A DNA stretch of 64,000 nucleotides from an uncultured Flavobacteriaceae bacterium (GCA_947494715.1 CANLWG010000017.1:86206-150205); one strand, 5' to 3'; shown: positions 8,505 to 18,062, counted from the first letter of the stretch. Notes: generated from the letters alone by a model not told the origin. Numbers and translations are program-made.

Positions 8505-10262
8505 ATGATACAAAAACAAGTCAATATAAGCCTTATACTATTCTTGAGCGTTTGCTTTACCGTTTTTGGACAGGAAGAAGACCAAGATGATATTGGAACG
8601 GAAACCGTAACCGTGACCAAGGCGTATACACCTACCATTTCAGATGCCTTTAAGATTAAATCCGTTCCCCAGTTCGGCGATTCCATAGCACTTCAGAAGA
8701 AGGATATAACCTATAGTATCAATTCGGTTCCCGTGGCTTCAACCTTTACACCAGCCAAGGGACAGGCATCCAGGGTAAAGAAGACCCCGCCACCGGTATT
8801 GTACAATTCCTATGCTTCAGCGGGAGGAGGAAATCCCGCTAATTTAATGGCCAAATTCTATACCAGTAGAACCATCGACAGGGAGTCGGGATTTACTTTG
8901 GGGCTGGACCATAATTCTTCCAGAGGGGATATAGATGGAATAGTGTTGGACAATATCTATTCGGACACAGAGTTGGAAGCAGCCTATAAAAAGAGGGACC
9001 GTGATTTGGATTGGGGCGTGGACCTGGGTGTGCAACATCAGCTCTACAATTGGTACGGCTTGCCCATAGGTGTTTTTGATGAGGCTACGGTAAATGCCAT
9101 TGATGAAAAACAAAATTACTACATGGCCGAAGTATCCGGACATGTTAATCTTGAAGATTCCTTTTTTAAGAATGCATCGTTGGAATATCGTCGATTTTGG
9201 GATGCCATAAAATCCGGGGAGAACAGGGCCGTTTTCCAAACGGGTTTTGAATTTCCCTTAAACGAGGAGTCCTTGGGCATTAACGCAAAGGTTGATTATG
9301 TAAACGGGAATTTTGAAAATGCCGATATCAATAGCACAACCAATATTAATGGGATAAACTATAGCCAGTTCCAGGTGGGCATCAATCCCAGCTTGACCAT
9401 GCTCCGGGACGATTTGTCCTTAAACCTCGGGGTAAATTTGGTCTACGGTCTGGATACCGAACGCAGTGATAGCAATTTTTATATCTATCCAGCTGTAACG
9501 GCCTCTTATCGTTTGCTGGACGAGGTGGCCATTGTCTATGGTGGTATTGAAGGAGAGCTAAGGCAAAATTCCTATTACGGTTTTGTGGAGGACAATCCTT
9601 TTGTGTCACCAACTTTGACCATTGTTCCTACGGACAGGCAATACGATGCCTACTTGGGGTTACGAGGGCAATTGTTACCTAATTTGAGCTATAACATCAA
9701 AGGCTCCTATACAGCGGAGAATCGAAGGCCTTTGTTCAAATTAAACCCACAAAATACGTTCAGGACCGATGAAAAAGGGTATTATTATGGTAACTCTTTC
9801 GAGGTGTTTTATGATGATATAAAGACCATTGGCGTGTTTGGTGAATTGAATGTGGATGTAAACCGAAATTTTACCCTGGGTATCAATGCCGAAGTATATG
9901 ATTATGATACCGAAACTGATAATCAGGCTTGGAACCTTCCCAATATAAAAGGCTCACTTTTTATGGATTATCAAATTGGCGAAAAGTGGTATATGGGGGC
10001 CAATCTGTTCTATGTAGGTGAGCGGGAGGACGTGGCAACAGTGGCGGTTGTAAATGTGCAACCTTCAGAATTTCCTGCGACCATACTTACTTTGGATGGT
10101 TTCTTTGATGCCAATGCCCATGTGGGTCACCGATTAAATGATCAATTATCAGTTTTTGTACGTGCAGCCAACATCGCAAATAACAATTACCAGCGGTGGG
10201 CCAACTTTCCGGTTCAGGGCTTCCAGATTTTGGGCGGTGCCACCTATAAGTTCGATTTCTAG
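8505..10262 (+). CDS. Outer-membrane beta-barrel protein, TonB-receptor-like
   Basis: A 585-residue protein with a signal peptide (MIQKQVNISLILFLSVCFTVFGQ) and a short acidic N-terminal segment, then TVTVTKAYTPTISDAFK, and then a long series of alternating amphipathic strands ending in the aromatic C-terminal signature GGATYKFDF. Proteins of this type are usually annotated as TonB-dependent receptors, but I see no full plug domain, so it may be a plug-less barrel. I start at 8505 because the signal peptide begins there; ATGs at 8472 and 8475 would add eleven polar residues and start one base after the TPR stop. It forms a pair with the TPR gene. The cargo is unknown. Confidence 0.8.
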   Translation: MIQKQVNISLILFLSVCFTVFGQEEDQDDIGTETVTVTKAYTPTISDAFKIKSVPQFGDSIALQKKDITYSINSVPVASTFTPAKGQASRVKKTPPPVLYNSYASAGGGNPANLMAKFYTSRTIDRESGFTLGLDHNSSRGDIDGIVLDNIYSDTELEAAYKKRDRDLDWGVDLGVQHQLYNWYGLPIGVFDEATVNAIDEKQNYYMAEVSGHVNLEDSFFKNASLEYRRFWDAIKSGENRAVFQTGFEFPLNEESLGINAKVDYVNGNFENADINSTTNINGINYSQFQVGINPSLTMLRDDLSLNLGVNLVYGLDTERSDSNFYIYPAVTASYRLLDEVAIVYGGIEGELRQNSYYGFVEDNPFVSPTLTIVPTDRQYDAYLGLRGQLLPNLSYNIKGSYTAENRRPLFKLNPQNTFRTDEKGYYYGNSFEVFYDDIKTIGVFGELNVDVNRNFTLGINAEVYDYDTETDNQAWNLPNIKGSLFMDYQIGEKWYMGANLFYVGEREDVATVAVVNVQPSEFPATILTLDGFFDANAHVGHRLNDQLSVFVRAANIANNNYQRWANFPVQGFQILGGATYKFDF

Positions 10263-10385
10263 CTATGCTACTTAAGATACGGGTGATTTGTTTTGAATAA
10301 CCGAGAACCCTACCTTTAATCGATATCAATCCAAAGAGAATGACTAAATGCTTAATTTAGAATTGGTTAAATTAAAAATTTTGAT

Positions 10386-11504
10386 TTGTATCGGATTTCT
10401 GGATTTGGAATCATTCTGACGTATATTTCTAGCATTGGTTTTATGTTTTCCCAAAATTTGGTAAAAAACCCAAGTTTTGAGGCCTATATCAATTGTCCTA
10501 AGCGATTGGGTAATTTCAACGATGACGTCTCATCTTGGTCTACTCCCTCAAAAGGCTCTACGGATTATTTTAATGGCTGTAGTACGGCCATGGGAACGCC
10601 CAAGAATTTCAATGGTGATCAACCTGCAGATTTTGGTAAAGGCTATGCAGGGTTGTACGTATATGCCCCAGAGGATTATCGGGAATATCTCCAAGGAGAG
10701 CTTTCACAGACTTTGGAATCCGGAAGGACGTATCGCATTTCATTTTATATAAGCTTGGCAGAACAATCGGACTTTGCCGTAAAGGAATTTGGTGTGGTGT
10801 TCTCCAAGGGTAAATTAAACTTTACAACAAAAAGGGAACTTTCAAAAGGACTACTCTATAAGAATAAGGAAAACAAGTATCATACTTTGGAAATCGGTTA
10901 TGCCGATTTTTATTCAGATACCCAGGATTGGGTCTTGGTGTATACCGAGTTTGTAGCCAAAGGATGGGAAAGATTTATGACTATCGGAAACTTTAAGAAC
11001 AATGCCCGTACCCGATTGTTCAAAACCAAACGCAGTGCCCAAAAGGGGGCCTATTATTATATAGATATGGTGAAAGTTGAATCCACCGAAAAAATGGACA
11101 CGGAAGGGCATTTTGCGAACAAGGACCTTGAAGATAAAATGGAAGGTATTGAATTGGATCAAATCCATTTTTTTGAAAATGTGCTTTTTGAGTTTGACAG
11201 GTTCCAATTGTTGGATAGTGAAAAAGTGGAGCTACGGAAAATTTTCCAATATCTGGAAAATGATACTGCCCTCAAAATACATATTCACGGACATACGGAT
11301 ACCATAGGTTCCATAGCCTACAATCAAAACTTATCCAAGGAAAGAGCAAAATCCGTAGCGGATTATCTCATGCATCTAGGGTTGCCCAAGAAAAGAATCT
11401 TGTGGCGAGGGCATGGTGGGACAAAACCTATTGCTGATAATACCACCGAAACGGGGCGTGGACAAAACCGACGGGTGGAGTTCGTGATTTCTAAGCAAGA
11501 ATAA
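10386..11504 (+). CDS. OmpA family protein with N-terminal carbohydrate-binding-like domain
   Basis: The 372-residue protein has a signal peptide (cleaved near FMFSQ, residue 23) and an N-terminal beta-rich domain that opens NLVKNPSFEAYINCP, a form common in jelly-roll binding domains. The C-terminal OmpA peptidoglycan-binding domain covers residues ~260-372 (FEFDRFQL, then HGHTDTIGS, then NQNLSKERAKSVADYL, then RGQNRRVEFVI). The start is a TTG at 10386, the first good codon after an in-frame TAA at 10368, and gives an intact signal. It lies 123 bases after the barrel gene. It probably anchors the outer membrane to the cell wall. Confidence 0.85.
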   Translation: MYRISGFGIILTYISSIGFMFSQNLVKNPSFEAYINCPKRLGNFNDDVSSWSTPSKGSTDYFNGCSTAMGTPKNFNGDQPADFGKGYAGLYVYAPEDYREYLQGELSQTLESGRTYRISFYISLAEQSDFAVKEFGVVFSKGKLNFTTKRELSKGLLYKNKENKYHTLEIGYADFYSDTQDWVLVYTEFVAKGWERFMTIGNFKNNARTRLFKTKRSAQKGAYYYIDMVKVESTEKMDTEGHFANKDLEDKMEGIELDQIHFFENVLFEFDRFQLLDSEKVELRKIFQYLENDTALKIHIHGHTDTIGSIAYNQNLSKERAKSVADYLMHLGLPKKRILWRGHGGTKPIADNTTETGRGQNRRVEFVISKQE

Positions 11505-11565
11505 TCTTGTATACGTTTTTATTTGGTTGTAAACTCCGTACTTTGTACAAAATCAGAAAATAGTT

Positions 11566-12315
11566 ATGGATGTAAAACTGGCCGTATTAATAGATGGTGA
11601 CAATATACCTGCTGGGTATGTCAAGGAAATGATGGAGGAAATCGCAAAATACGGGAATCCTACGATTAAGCGTATTTATGGGGATTGGACCAATCCCCGG
11701 TTGGGAAAATGGAAAAACGTACTTCTTGAAAATGCAATTACCCCCATTCAGCAATATGGATATACTACGGGAAAGAATGCAACGGATTCTGCCATGATAA
11801 TCGATGCTATGGATATTCTATATTCGGGCAAGGTTAACGGATTTTGTCTGGTAAGTAGCGATAGCGATTTTACACGTTTGGCCACTAGGCTTCGCGAAGC
11901 GGGAATGCAAGTATTCGGAATTGGCGAAAAGAAAACACCCGACCCCTTTATTGTAGCCTGCGATCGTTTCATTTATCTCGAAATCTTAAAGGATCCATCC
12001 GAAGAAGATTCCCCAGATGCTACAACCCGAAAGACCAAATCCAAAAGCAATTTGGATAAAATTGGCCCCAAAGTAATCAAACTAATATCGACCACCATAG
12101 ATGATGTGGCCGATGATGATGGCTGGGCCTTTTTAGGTGATGTGGGCAGTTTGCTCCAAAAAAAACAGCCCAATTTCGATTCACGGAACTATGGTTTCCA
12201 AAAGCTAACTCCGTTAATAGCGTCATTGCCCAATTTTGAAGTAGAACGCCGTGAAGATTCACGCGGTAAAAAGAAATTGATTTATGTTAAGATCAAGAAG
12301 AAAGGAAGATTTTGA
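11566..12315 (+). CDS. NYN domain (LabA/DUF88-like) protein with C-terminal OST-HTH/LOTUS domain
   Basis: A 249-residue cytoplasmic protein. Residues ~4-140 are a PIN-like NYN nuclease domain with the acidic residues in place: LIDGDNIP (D10, D12), DSAMIIDAMD and LVSSDSDFTRL. A Lys/Ser-rich linker near residue 155 leads to a C-terminal OST-HTH (LOTUS) domain at ~165-245, which in other proteins binds RNA. The combination suggests an RNA-cleaving or RNA-binding role. This follows from domain knowledge; no substrate is shown. The stop at 12315 is close to the start of the pyrophosphatase gene, so they are probably co-transcribed. Confidence 0.85.
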   Translation: MDVKLAVLIDGDNIPAGYVKEMMEEIAKYGNPTIKRIYGDWTNPRLGKWKNVLLENAITPIQQYGYTTGKNATDSAMIIDAMDILYSGKVNGFCLVSSDSDFTRLATRLREAGMQVFGIGEKKTPDPFIVACDRFIYLEILKDPSEEDSPDATTRKTKSKSNLDKIGPKVIKLISTTIDDVADDDGWAFLGDVGSLLQKKQPNFDSRNYGFQKLTPLIASLPNFEVERREDSRGKKKLIYVKIKKKGRF

Positions 12316-12323
12316 GTGGAAAA

Positions 12324-13037
12324 ATGGGATTCATGATATGGTATAAATTGAGTTCCTTTTCATTTGAAGTTATTCTGTTCTTCATGTTGATGACGGCGAT
12401 AGTAAGCTGTAGAGAAAATACGAGGCCGGATTTAAATGTACCTGAAATTGAAAAGGAAGCAACAGAAATCAATACCAGAGCAAAGCATCTGATACATGAT
12501 TATCCATCAACTTTCAGCGATGGTGATATTAATGTTGTTGTAGAGATACCCACAGGGACCTTAGAGAAATATGAAGTGAATAAGAATAGCGGGAACCTTC
12601 AGTTGGAAGTAATCAATGGCAATCCAAGAATCATTGATTACTTAGGTTACCCCGGGAACTATGGTATGATTCCCCGAACACTTCTACCAAAAGAATTAGG
12701 GGGAGATGGAGATCCTTTGGATGTCATAGTTCTAGGACCACCAGTGGAACGTGCAAGCTTGTTAAAATGTAAGTTGATAGGAGTACTTTATTTATTGGAC
12801 GGTGGGGAACAAGATGACAAGCTTATTGCAATATCCAAGGAATCCTTATTATATGATGTAGACAGTTTGGAGGATTTGAATAGTACATATCCGGGGATTC
12901 TTGAAATCATAAGAACATGGTTTACCCATTACAAAGGTATGGGTAAAATAGAATCTAAAGGTTTTGGAAACCTGAAGGAGGCTCAGGCTATTTTGAATTT
13001 AGCAATTGACGCTTATAAACCAGTGGTAGTAAATTAA
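12324..13037 (+). CDS. Inorganic pyrophosphatase (family I), predicted lipoprotein
   Basis: Residues ~60-235 are a family I soluble inorganic diphosphatase with the metal-binding signature GDGDPLDVIVLG and the upstream substrate-binding GNYGMIPRT. The enzyme hydrolyses PPi to two phosphates. Unlike the housekeeping enzyme, this one begins with a hydrophobic segment and a lipobox-like TAIVSC near residue 28, so it should be a lipoprotein facing the periplasm. I start at the ATG at 12324; a TTG at 12312 overlaps the NYN gene by four bases and an ATG at 12333 is also possible. At ~237 residues it is longer than E. coli Ppa because of the N-terminal part. Confidence 0.85.
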   Translation: MGFMIWYKLSSFSFEVILFFMLMTAIVSCRENTRPDLNVPEIEKEATEINTRAKHLIHDYPSTFSDGDINVVVEIPTGTLEKYEVNKNSGNLQLEVINGNPRIIDYLGYPGNYGMIPRTLLPKELGGDGDPLDVIVLGPPVERASLLKCKLIGVLYLLDGGEQDDKLIAISKESLLYDVDSLEDLNSTYPGILEIIRTWFTHYKGMGKIESKGFGNLKEAQAILNLAIDAYKPVVVN

Positions 13038-13124
13038 CAGTACTACAAAAGACAACTTTAAGTTTTGATAAATGTTTAGTTTGCTTACTTTTATATCAAT
13101 CTATATCACTGAAAAACAAAGGTT

Positions 13125-13556
13125 ATGAAATTACCATTCAAAAAGTTTCAATTTTTATTTGTTGCGGTCATGATCTATGGGGGGTCAATACAAATTACCA
13201 TTTCTAATGGACATCCCGAAACCTTAGGCTTAATTCAAGATTCTTATGAAATATTTGATGATTTGGTAGGAGGTTGGGAATATACTGCCCAAGGTGCTCC
13301 AGAAGGCTACGATAAAGGTCTTTTGTTGATTGTTGGACAAGATGGCAAGTACCAAGTCCAGGTACAGACAGGTGCAGGAACCTTTGTCGGGGAGAATGTC
13401 ACCGTAAAAAAGAACACCATTAGCTTCTCCTTAATGATAGAAGGGGGACTGGTTACGGTTAACTTGACGGCCGAAGGAAGTAAAATTTCTGGAAAGAGTT
13501 CTTCCTCAGAAGGAGATTACGTTATAGAGGGCGTGAAAAGTATTTCGCCGGAATAA
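13125..13556 (+). CDS. Secreted small beta-rich protein, unidentified
   Basis: A 143-residue protein with an N-terminal hydrophobic segment at about residues 9-28 that could be a signal peptide. The mature part (DDLVGGWEYTAQGAPEGYDKG, KYQVQVQTG, TVKKNTISFSLMI, VTVNLTAEGSKISGKSSS) is a set of short beta-strands of the kind seen in lipocalin-like proteins that open with a G-x-W motif. I do not recognise a named family and no catalytic residues stand out. It is a single gene with its own leader (87 bases after the pyrophosphatase). Periplasmic ligand binding is a guess from the fold alone. Confidence 0.65.
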   Translation: MKLPFKKFQFLFVAVMIYGGSIQITISNGHPETLGLIQDSYEIFDDLVGGWEYTAQGAPEGYDKGLLLIVGQDGKYQVQVQTGAGTFVGENVTVKKNTISFSLMIEGGLVTVNLTAEGSKISGKSSSSEGDYVIEGVKSISPE

Positions 13557-13720
13557 ACCGATCTTCATTCCCTCCAAATACAATTGAATAAGCCCTGACT
13601 CTCCATTTTTTTCTACTTAAGGTATTGGATTTAAAATCGATTCCCCCTTAAAAAATAGTTTGGGCCACCACCCGAACATATATCCGTTTTTTGCTTTGAC
13701 TAAAATTTAAGTAGAGCACT

Positions 13721-15352
13721 ATGAAAAAATTGATATGGTTATTGGTGTTGATGCTACCCAGTTGCGAACTGCTAAAGGAAAAAGTAGATTTTGTAATCTT
13801 GAATGCCAATGTGTATAGGGTTGATGACAATTTTTCCAAGGCAGAGGCTTTTGCCGTGAATAAAGGAAAATTTGTGGCAATTGGAAGTACGGACGAAATC
13901 CAAGGAAAATATACATCGGATGCAATTATAGATGCTGACGGGCGCACAATTATCCCGGGAATTATTGACGCCCATTGCCATTTCTATGGCCTTGGAATGA
14001 ATCAACAGGTGGCTGATTTATCCGGGACCAAAAGTTATAAAGAGGTTTTGGAACGCGTATCGGCATTTCAAAACAAAAATCCTAAGGATTTTATTTTTGG
14101 TAGGGGTTGGGACCAGAATGATTGGGAGGTCAAGGAATTTCCGACCAAGAAGCAGCTGGATACCCTATTTCCAAATACCCCAGTTGCTCTTAGAAGAATA
14201 GATGGTCACGCTTTGTTGGTCAACCAAAAAGCTTTGGACATGGCCGGAATTGATTGGAGCACCAAAGTAGATGGAGGGGAGATTGTTAAAAAATGGAATA
14301 GTGAAATTCAAGGTATAACCGGGATTTTAATTGACAACCCCATGCGCCTTATCGATTCAATAGTTCCGCCACCGACCTTGGAAACAAAGATTCAAGCTTT
14401 AAAGGATGCCGAACAGATTTGTTTTACCAATGGTCTTACCACCGTAAACGATGCGGGCCTTGATCGTGAAATCATAGAGCTTATAGATAGTTTGCAACAG
14501 GTCGGGGAACTTTCCATTCGGATTTATGCTATGATAAGCAATACTCCGGAAAACCTGGATTATTATTTGTATCGGGCACCTTTTAAGACCGATAGATTAA
14601 ATGTCCGCTCAGTAAAAGTTTACGGCGATGGAGCCTTAGGTTCAAGAGGTGCAGTATTAAAACAGCCCTATTCGGATTTGCCGGGGCATTATGGAGCCAT
14701 GGTGACCCCAGTTGAGGAAATTGAGGATTTGGTGAGGCGAATCGCCATTTCGGAATATCAAATGAATACACATGCCATAGGTGACTCGGCCAATGCAGTA
14801 GTACTTAGATCCTACAAAAAGTTTCTTCAGGGAGAAGAGGACAGGCGTTGGAAAATAGAGCATGCCCAAGTTTTGGATTCCATGGATTTTGATTATTTTG
14901 AGGATGGCATCATTCCTTCTGTGCAACCCACTCATGCCACGAGTGACATGTATTGGGCAGAGGAGCGTTTGGGCAGAGAACGTATTCCTGGGGCCTATGC
15001 TTTCAAAACCTTGCTGGATAAGGCCGGATTGGTAGCTTTGGGAACCGACTTTCCCGTAGAAAAAGTAAATCCCTTCTTGACCTTTTATGCGGCGGTGGCC
15101 CGCAAAGATCTTGACGATTACCCGGAAGGAGGTTTTCAGATCAAAGATGCCCTTTCCAGGGAGGAGGCTCTACGCGGAATGACCATCTGGGCGGCTTACT
15201 CCAATTTTGAAGAAAAAGAAAAGGGAAGTATTGAGGTTGGCAAGTTTGCTGATTTTGTAATACTTAGTGACGATATTATGAAGGTTCCGCTGGAACAAAT
15301 TCCCAATCTTAGGGCAGAGCAGACTTTCATTGCCGGAGAAATAGCAGAGTAA
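13721..15352 (+). CDS. YtcJ-like amidohydrolase family 3 lipoprotein
   Basis: The 543-residue protein belongs to the metal-dependent amidohydrolase superfamily, YtcJ-like branch. Signatures in order are DAHCHFYGLG (metal His pair, residue ~87), TTVNDAG, KVYGDGALGSRGA, NTHAIGDSAN, KIEHAQVLD and GTDFPVEKVNPF with the last metal Asp. A signal sequence ends in a lipobox-like LMLPSC at residues 10-15, so it is probably an envelope lipoprotein. The family hydrolyses amide or related bonds, but substrates are mostly unknown. It stands alone between a 164-base gap and the convergent DUF2911 gene. Confidence 0.88.
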   Translation: MKKLIWLLVLMLPSCELLKEKVDFVILNANVYRVDDNFSKAEAFAVNKGKFVAIGSTDEIQGKYTSDAIIDADGRTIIPGIIDAHCHFYGLGMNQQVADLSGTKSYKEVLERVSAFQNKNPKDFIFGRGWDQNDWEVKEFPTKKQLDTLFPNTPVALRRIDGHALLVNQKALDMAGIDWSTKVDGGEIVKKWNSEIQGITGILIDNPMRLIDSIVPPPTLETKIQALKDAEQICFTNGLTTVNDAGLDREIIELIDSLQQVGELSIRIYAMISNTPENLDYYLYRAPFKTDRLNVRSVKVYGDGALGSRGAVLKQPYSDLPGHYGAMVTPVEEIEDLVRRIAISEYQMNTHAIGDSANAVVLRSYKKFLQGEEDRRWKIEHAQVLDSMDFDYFEDGIIPSVQPTHATSDMYWAEERLGRERIPGAYAFKTLLDKAGLVALGTDFPVEKVNPFLTFYAAVARKDLDDYPEGGFQIKDALSREEALRGMTIWAAYSNFEEKEKGSIEVGKFADFVILSDDIMKVPLEQIPNLRAEQTFIAGEIAE

Positions 15353-15411
15353 AAGTGTTAATTTATCCTATGGCATTACAAAGGAGAACACTATCAGTGT
15401 TAATGGACATC

Positions 15412-15445
15412 AACAAAAAAACCCGGAGAAGAAAAGCTCCGGGTC
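15412..15445 (-). terminator. Intrinsic terminator of the DUF2911 gene
   Basis: Stem ACCCGGAG/CTCCGGGT (15421-15428 with 15437-15444) with an eight-base loop. On the minus strand it is followed by a T-run, and it lies 21 bases beyond the stop of the DUF2911 gene. Confidence 0.85.
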
Positions 15446-15465
15446 TCATATTACGTATGTAAATT

Positions 15466-16005
15466 TTATAAGGTTATCGGTACCGCCACTCGTGTTTTGT
15501 CCCAACCCATAACCATATGTGCGCCATTATCCACTTCCTTGAAGGCTACCGAGAAGGCATCCAGAGAGGTACTGTCTGTACTTGCGGAAACAGTAACCCT
15601 GGCAACATCGGCAGATTCATTATAGGAATAGGCACCCCACTGATTCAGGTTGCTGTTAAGTACCACGGTCCATTTATCCTTGCCAGGAATTGTAAATAGA
15701 GAATAAGTGCCAGCTGAGATAGCCTTTCCACCAAAGTTTACATCCTTATAAAAAGTGATTTCGGCGGCCTCATTGGCCCCTGTACGCCAAACTTTACCAG
15801 CTGGGGCAAGTTCGGATAGGGAGCGACCTTTTAATTGAGGACGGCTATAAACAACTCGTACCGCCTTTTCGGAAACCTTATAACTGGAAGGGTAAGCGGC
15901 CATATCCATTGGGCTTTTATCGAGTCCGTCAAATTTCTGGGCCGAAGCCTCGGAGGAAAATACAATTGCCAATACCAAAAGGGCAAGAGAGCATAATTTT
16001 TTCAT
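15466..16005 (-). CDS. DUF2911 family periplasmic protein
   Basis: A 179-residue protein with a clear signal peptide (KKLCSLALLVLAIVFSSEASAQ) and then the DUF2911 domain across nearly its whole mature length. Typical parts are SPMDMAAYP, VVYSRPQLKGRSL, GKVWRTGANEAAEITFYKDV and TYSLFTIPGKDKWTVVLN. The family is common in Bacteroidota and its function is unknown. A TAnnTTTG-type promoter element (TAGCTTTG) reads on the minus strand at 16038-16031, 26 bases before the start. It is convergent with the amidohydrolase gene and divergent from asnB. Confidence 0.9.
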   Translation of the reverse strand: MKKLCSLALLVLAIVFSSEASAQKFDGLDKSPMDMAAYPSSYKVSEKAVRVVYSRPQLKGRSLSELAPAGKVWRTGANEAAEITFYKDVNFGGKAISAGTYSLFTIPGKDKWTVVLNSNLNQWGAYSYNESADVARVTVSASTDSTSLDAFSVAFKEVDNGAHMVMGWDKTRVAVPITL

Positions 16006-16030
16006 AATTTGTTTTTGTTTTTAGTGTGTT

Positions 16031-16038
16031 CAAAGCTA
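16031..16038 (-). promoter_or_regulatory. Candidate -7 element for the DUF2911 gene
   Basis: TAGCTTTG on the minus strand fits the Bacteroidota TAnnTTTG consensus and lies 26 bases before the start codon. No well-spaced TTG at -33 was found. Confidence 0.4.
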
Positions 16039-16249
16039 GTTAGTAATCCAATCAAAGACTTATAAAAAGTCGTTAAAATTTGTACAGCTTACAGAGTGTT
16101 CCATTTTCCTTCAATATTATAAAAAATAGTTACAATATTTATATAAAATGGCAAATAAAATTATTAATTAATAGCTAAAAAGGATTTATTGTTTATTGTT
16201 GAAAACATAATATGCATCTTTGCCTTTAAATTGATATAATTGATTTGAT

Positions 16250-17920
16250 ATGTGTGGAATTGTTTGTGCGTTTGATGTGAAGGAAAGTACCGATGCTTTG
16301 AGACCCCAGCTCTTGGAAATGTCAAAAAAGGTAAGGCATAGGGGACCGGATTGGAGTGGTATCTACGCAGATGATAAGGCCATTTTGGCCCATGAGAGAT
16401 TGGCGATTGTAGATCCGGTTTCCGGTAAACAGCCCTTGTTCAGTGCAGATGGCAAACTGATTTTGGCTGCCAACGGAGAAATATATAACCATAGGGAATT
16501 GAGAAAGCAATTTGAGGGCAAATACGATTTCCAGACCCAATCTGATTGTGAGGTCATTTTGGCTTTGTACCAAAAGAAGGGCACCGAGTTTTTGGATGAG
16601 ATGAACGGTATTTTTGGTTTTGCTATTTACGATGCAGAGAAAGAGGAATATTTTGTAGCCAGAGATCATATGGGAATTATTCCATTATATATGGGCTGGG
16701 ATCAGAACGGCACCTTTTATGTCGCATCCGAGTTAAAGGCCTTGGAAGGCACATGTACCAAAATAGAACTTTTTCCTCCCGGCCATTATTTACATAGCAA
16801 GGATGGGGAACTAAAAAGATGGTATACCCGGGATTGGATGGAGTACGATGCGGTAAAGGAAAATGAGACCAGTATCAAGGAAATCCAAGAAGCCTTAGAA
16901 GCGGCGGTCCATCGCCAATTGATGTCGGATGTTCCATATGGGGTACTGCTGTCCGGTGGTTTGGATTCCTCTGTCACTTCCGCCGTTGCCAAAAAATATG
17001 CCCAAAAACGTATAGAATCGGATGATACCACGGAGGCCTGGTGGCCCCAATTGCATTCATTTTCGGTGGGATTGGAAGGCTCCCCCGATTTGGCGGCCGC
17101 CCAAAAGGTAGCCGATCATATTAGAACGGTGCATCATGAAATAAAATTTACGATCCAAGAAGGATTGGATGCCATTAAGGATGTTATCTACAATTTGGAA
17201 ACGTATGATATTACCACCATACGGGCCTCCACACCAATGTACCTTATGGCAAGGGTTATAAAATCCATGGGAATAAAAATGGTCTTGTCCGGTGAGGGTG
17301 CCGATGAGCTTTTTGGCGGCTACCTGTACTTTCATAAGGCACCAAGCCCAAAGGATTTTCACGAGGAAACGGTTCGAAAACTGGATAAATTACACATGTA
17401 CGATTGTCTCAGGGCCAACAAATCTTTGGCGGCCTGGGGTATCGAAGGGCGAGTACCATTTTTGGATAAGGAGTTTATGGATGTGGCTATGCGCATCAAC
17501 CCCAAGGATAAAATGATCAATGGAGAACGAATGGAAAAATGGGTGGTCCGTAAAGCTTTTGAAGACTATTTGCCGGAAAGTGTGACATGGAGACAAAAAG
17601 AACAGTTTTCCGATGGGGTGGGTTATAGTTGGATCGATACCTTAAAAGAATTAGTGGAGGAAAAAGTTTCCGATGAGCAGTTGGCCAATGCCAAGTTCCG
17701 GTTCCCTTTGCAAACCCCTACAACGAAGGAGGAGTTTTATTATCGGTCCATTTTTGAAGGGCATTTTCCCTCGGATGCCGCGGCGTTATGTGTTCCGCAG
17801 GAACCATCGGTCGCCTGTAGCACCAAGATTGCCCTGGAATGGGATGAGGCATTTAGGAATATGAACGACCCCTCGGGGAGGGCGGTAGCCAATGTACACG
17901 ACGACGCGTACGTAAAATGA
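16250..17920 (+). CDS. asnB: Asparagine synthase B, glutamine-hydrolysing
   Basis: The 556-residue enzyme makes asparagine from aspartate, glutamine and ATP. It begins MCGIVCAFD, so after Met removal Cys2 is the N-terminal nucleophile of the class II glutaminase domain (residues 2 to ~190: RHRGPDWSG, LAANGEIYNH, GIFGFAIYD). The synthetase domain carries the ATP-binding PP-loop SGGLDSS at 235-241 and LSGEGADELFGGY. The length and the intact Cys2 fit E. coli AsnB well. The upstream 244 bases are very AT-rich. Two hairpin terminators follow at 18016 and 18063. Confidence 0.97.
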   Translation: MCGIVCAFDVKESTDALRPQLLEMSKKVRHRGPDWSGIYADDKAILAHERLAIVDPVSGKQPLFSADGKLILAANGEIYNHRELRKQFEGKYDFQTQSDCEVILALYQKKGTEFLDEMNGIFGFAIYDAEKEEYFVARDHMGIIPLYMGWDQNGTFYVASELKALEGTCTKIELFPPGHYLHSKDGELKRWYTRDWMEYDAVKENETSIKEIQEALEAAVHRQLMSDVPYGVLLSGGLDSSVTSAVAKKYAQKRIESDDTTEAWWPQLHSFSVGLEGSPDLAAAQKVADHIRTVHHEIKFTIQEGLDAIKDVIYNLETYDITTIRASTPMYLMARVIKSMGIKMVLSGEGADELFGGYLYFHKAPSPKDFHEETVRKLDKLHMYDCLRANKSLAAWGIEGRVPFLDKEFMDVAMRINPKDKMINGERMEKWVVRKAFEDYLPESVTWRQKEQFSDGVGYSWIDTLKELVEEKVSDEQLANAKFRFPLQTPTTKEEFYYRSIFEGHFPSDAAALCVPQEPSVACSTKIALEWDEAFRNMNDPSGRAVANVHDDAYVK

Positions 17921-18015
17921 AATTTATGGAATTCCTCGCCTAAAGAGGCTGTTGATGGTCTTTGATTAAAAACATGGTATTTGTGTCATAGACCCAACAA
18001 ACATAGTTCTGTTTT

Positions 18016-18050
18016 GCCCATCAGCCGTGATGGGGCTCAGTTTTTTATTT
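18016..18050 (+). terminator. Intrinsic terminator after asnB
   Basis: Stem CCCATCA/TGATGGG (18017-18023 with 18028-18034) around GCCG, followed after GCTCAG by a T-rich run at 18041-18050. It is the first of two terminators after asnB. Confidence 0.75.
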
Positions 18051-18062
18051 TAATTAGTCCTT

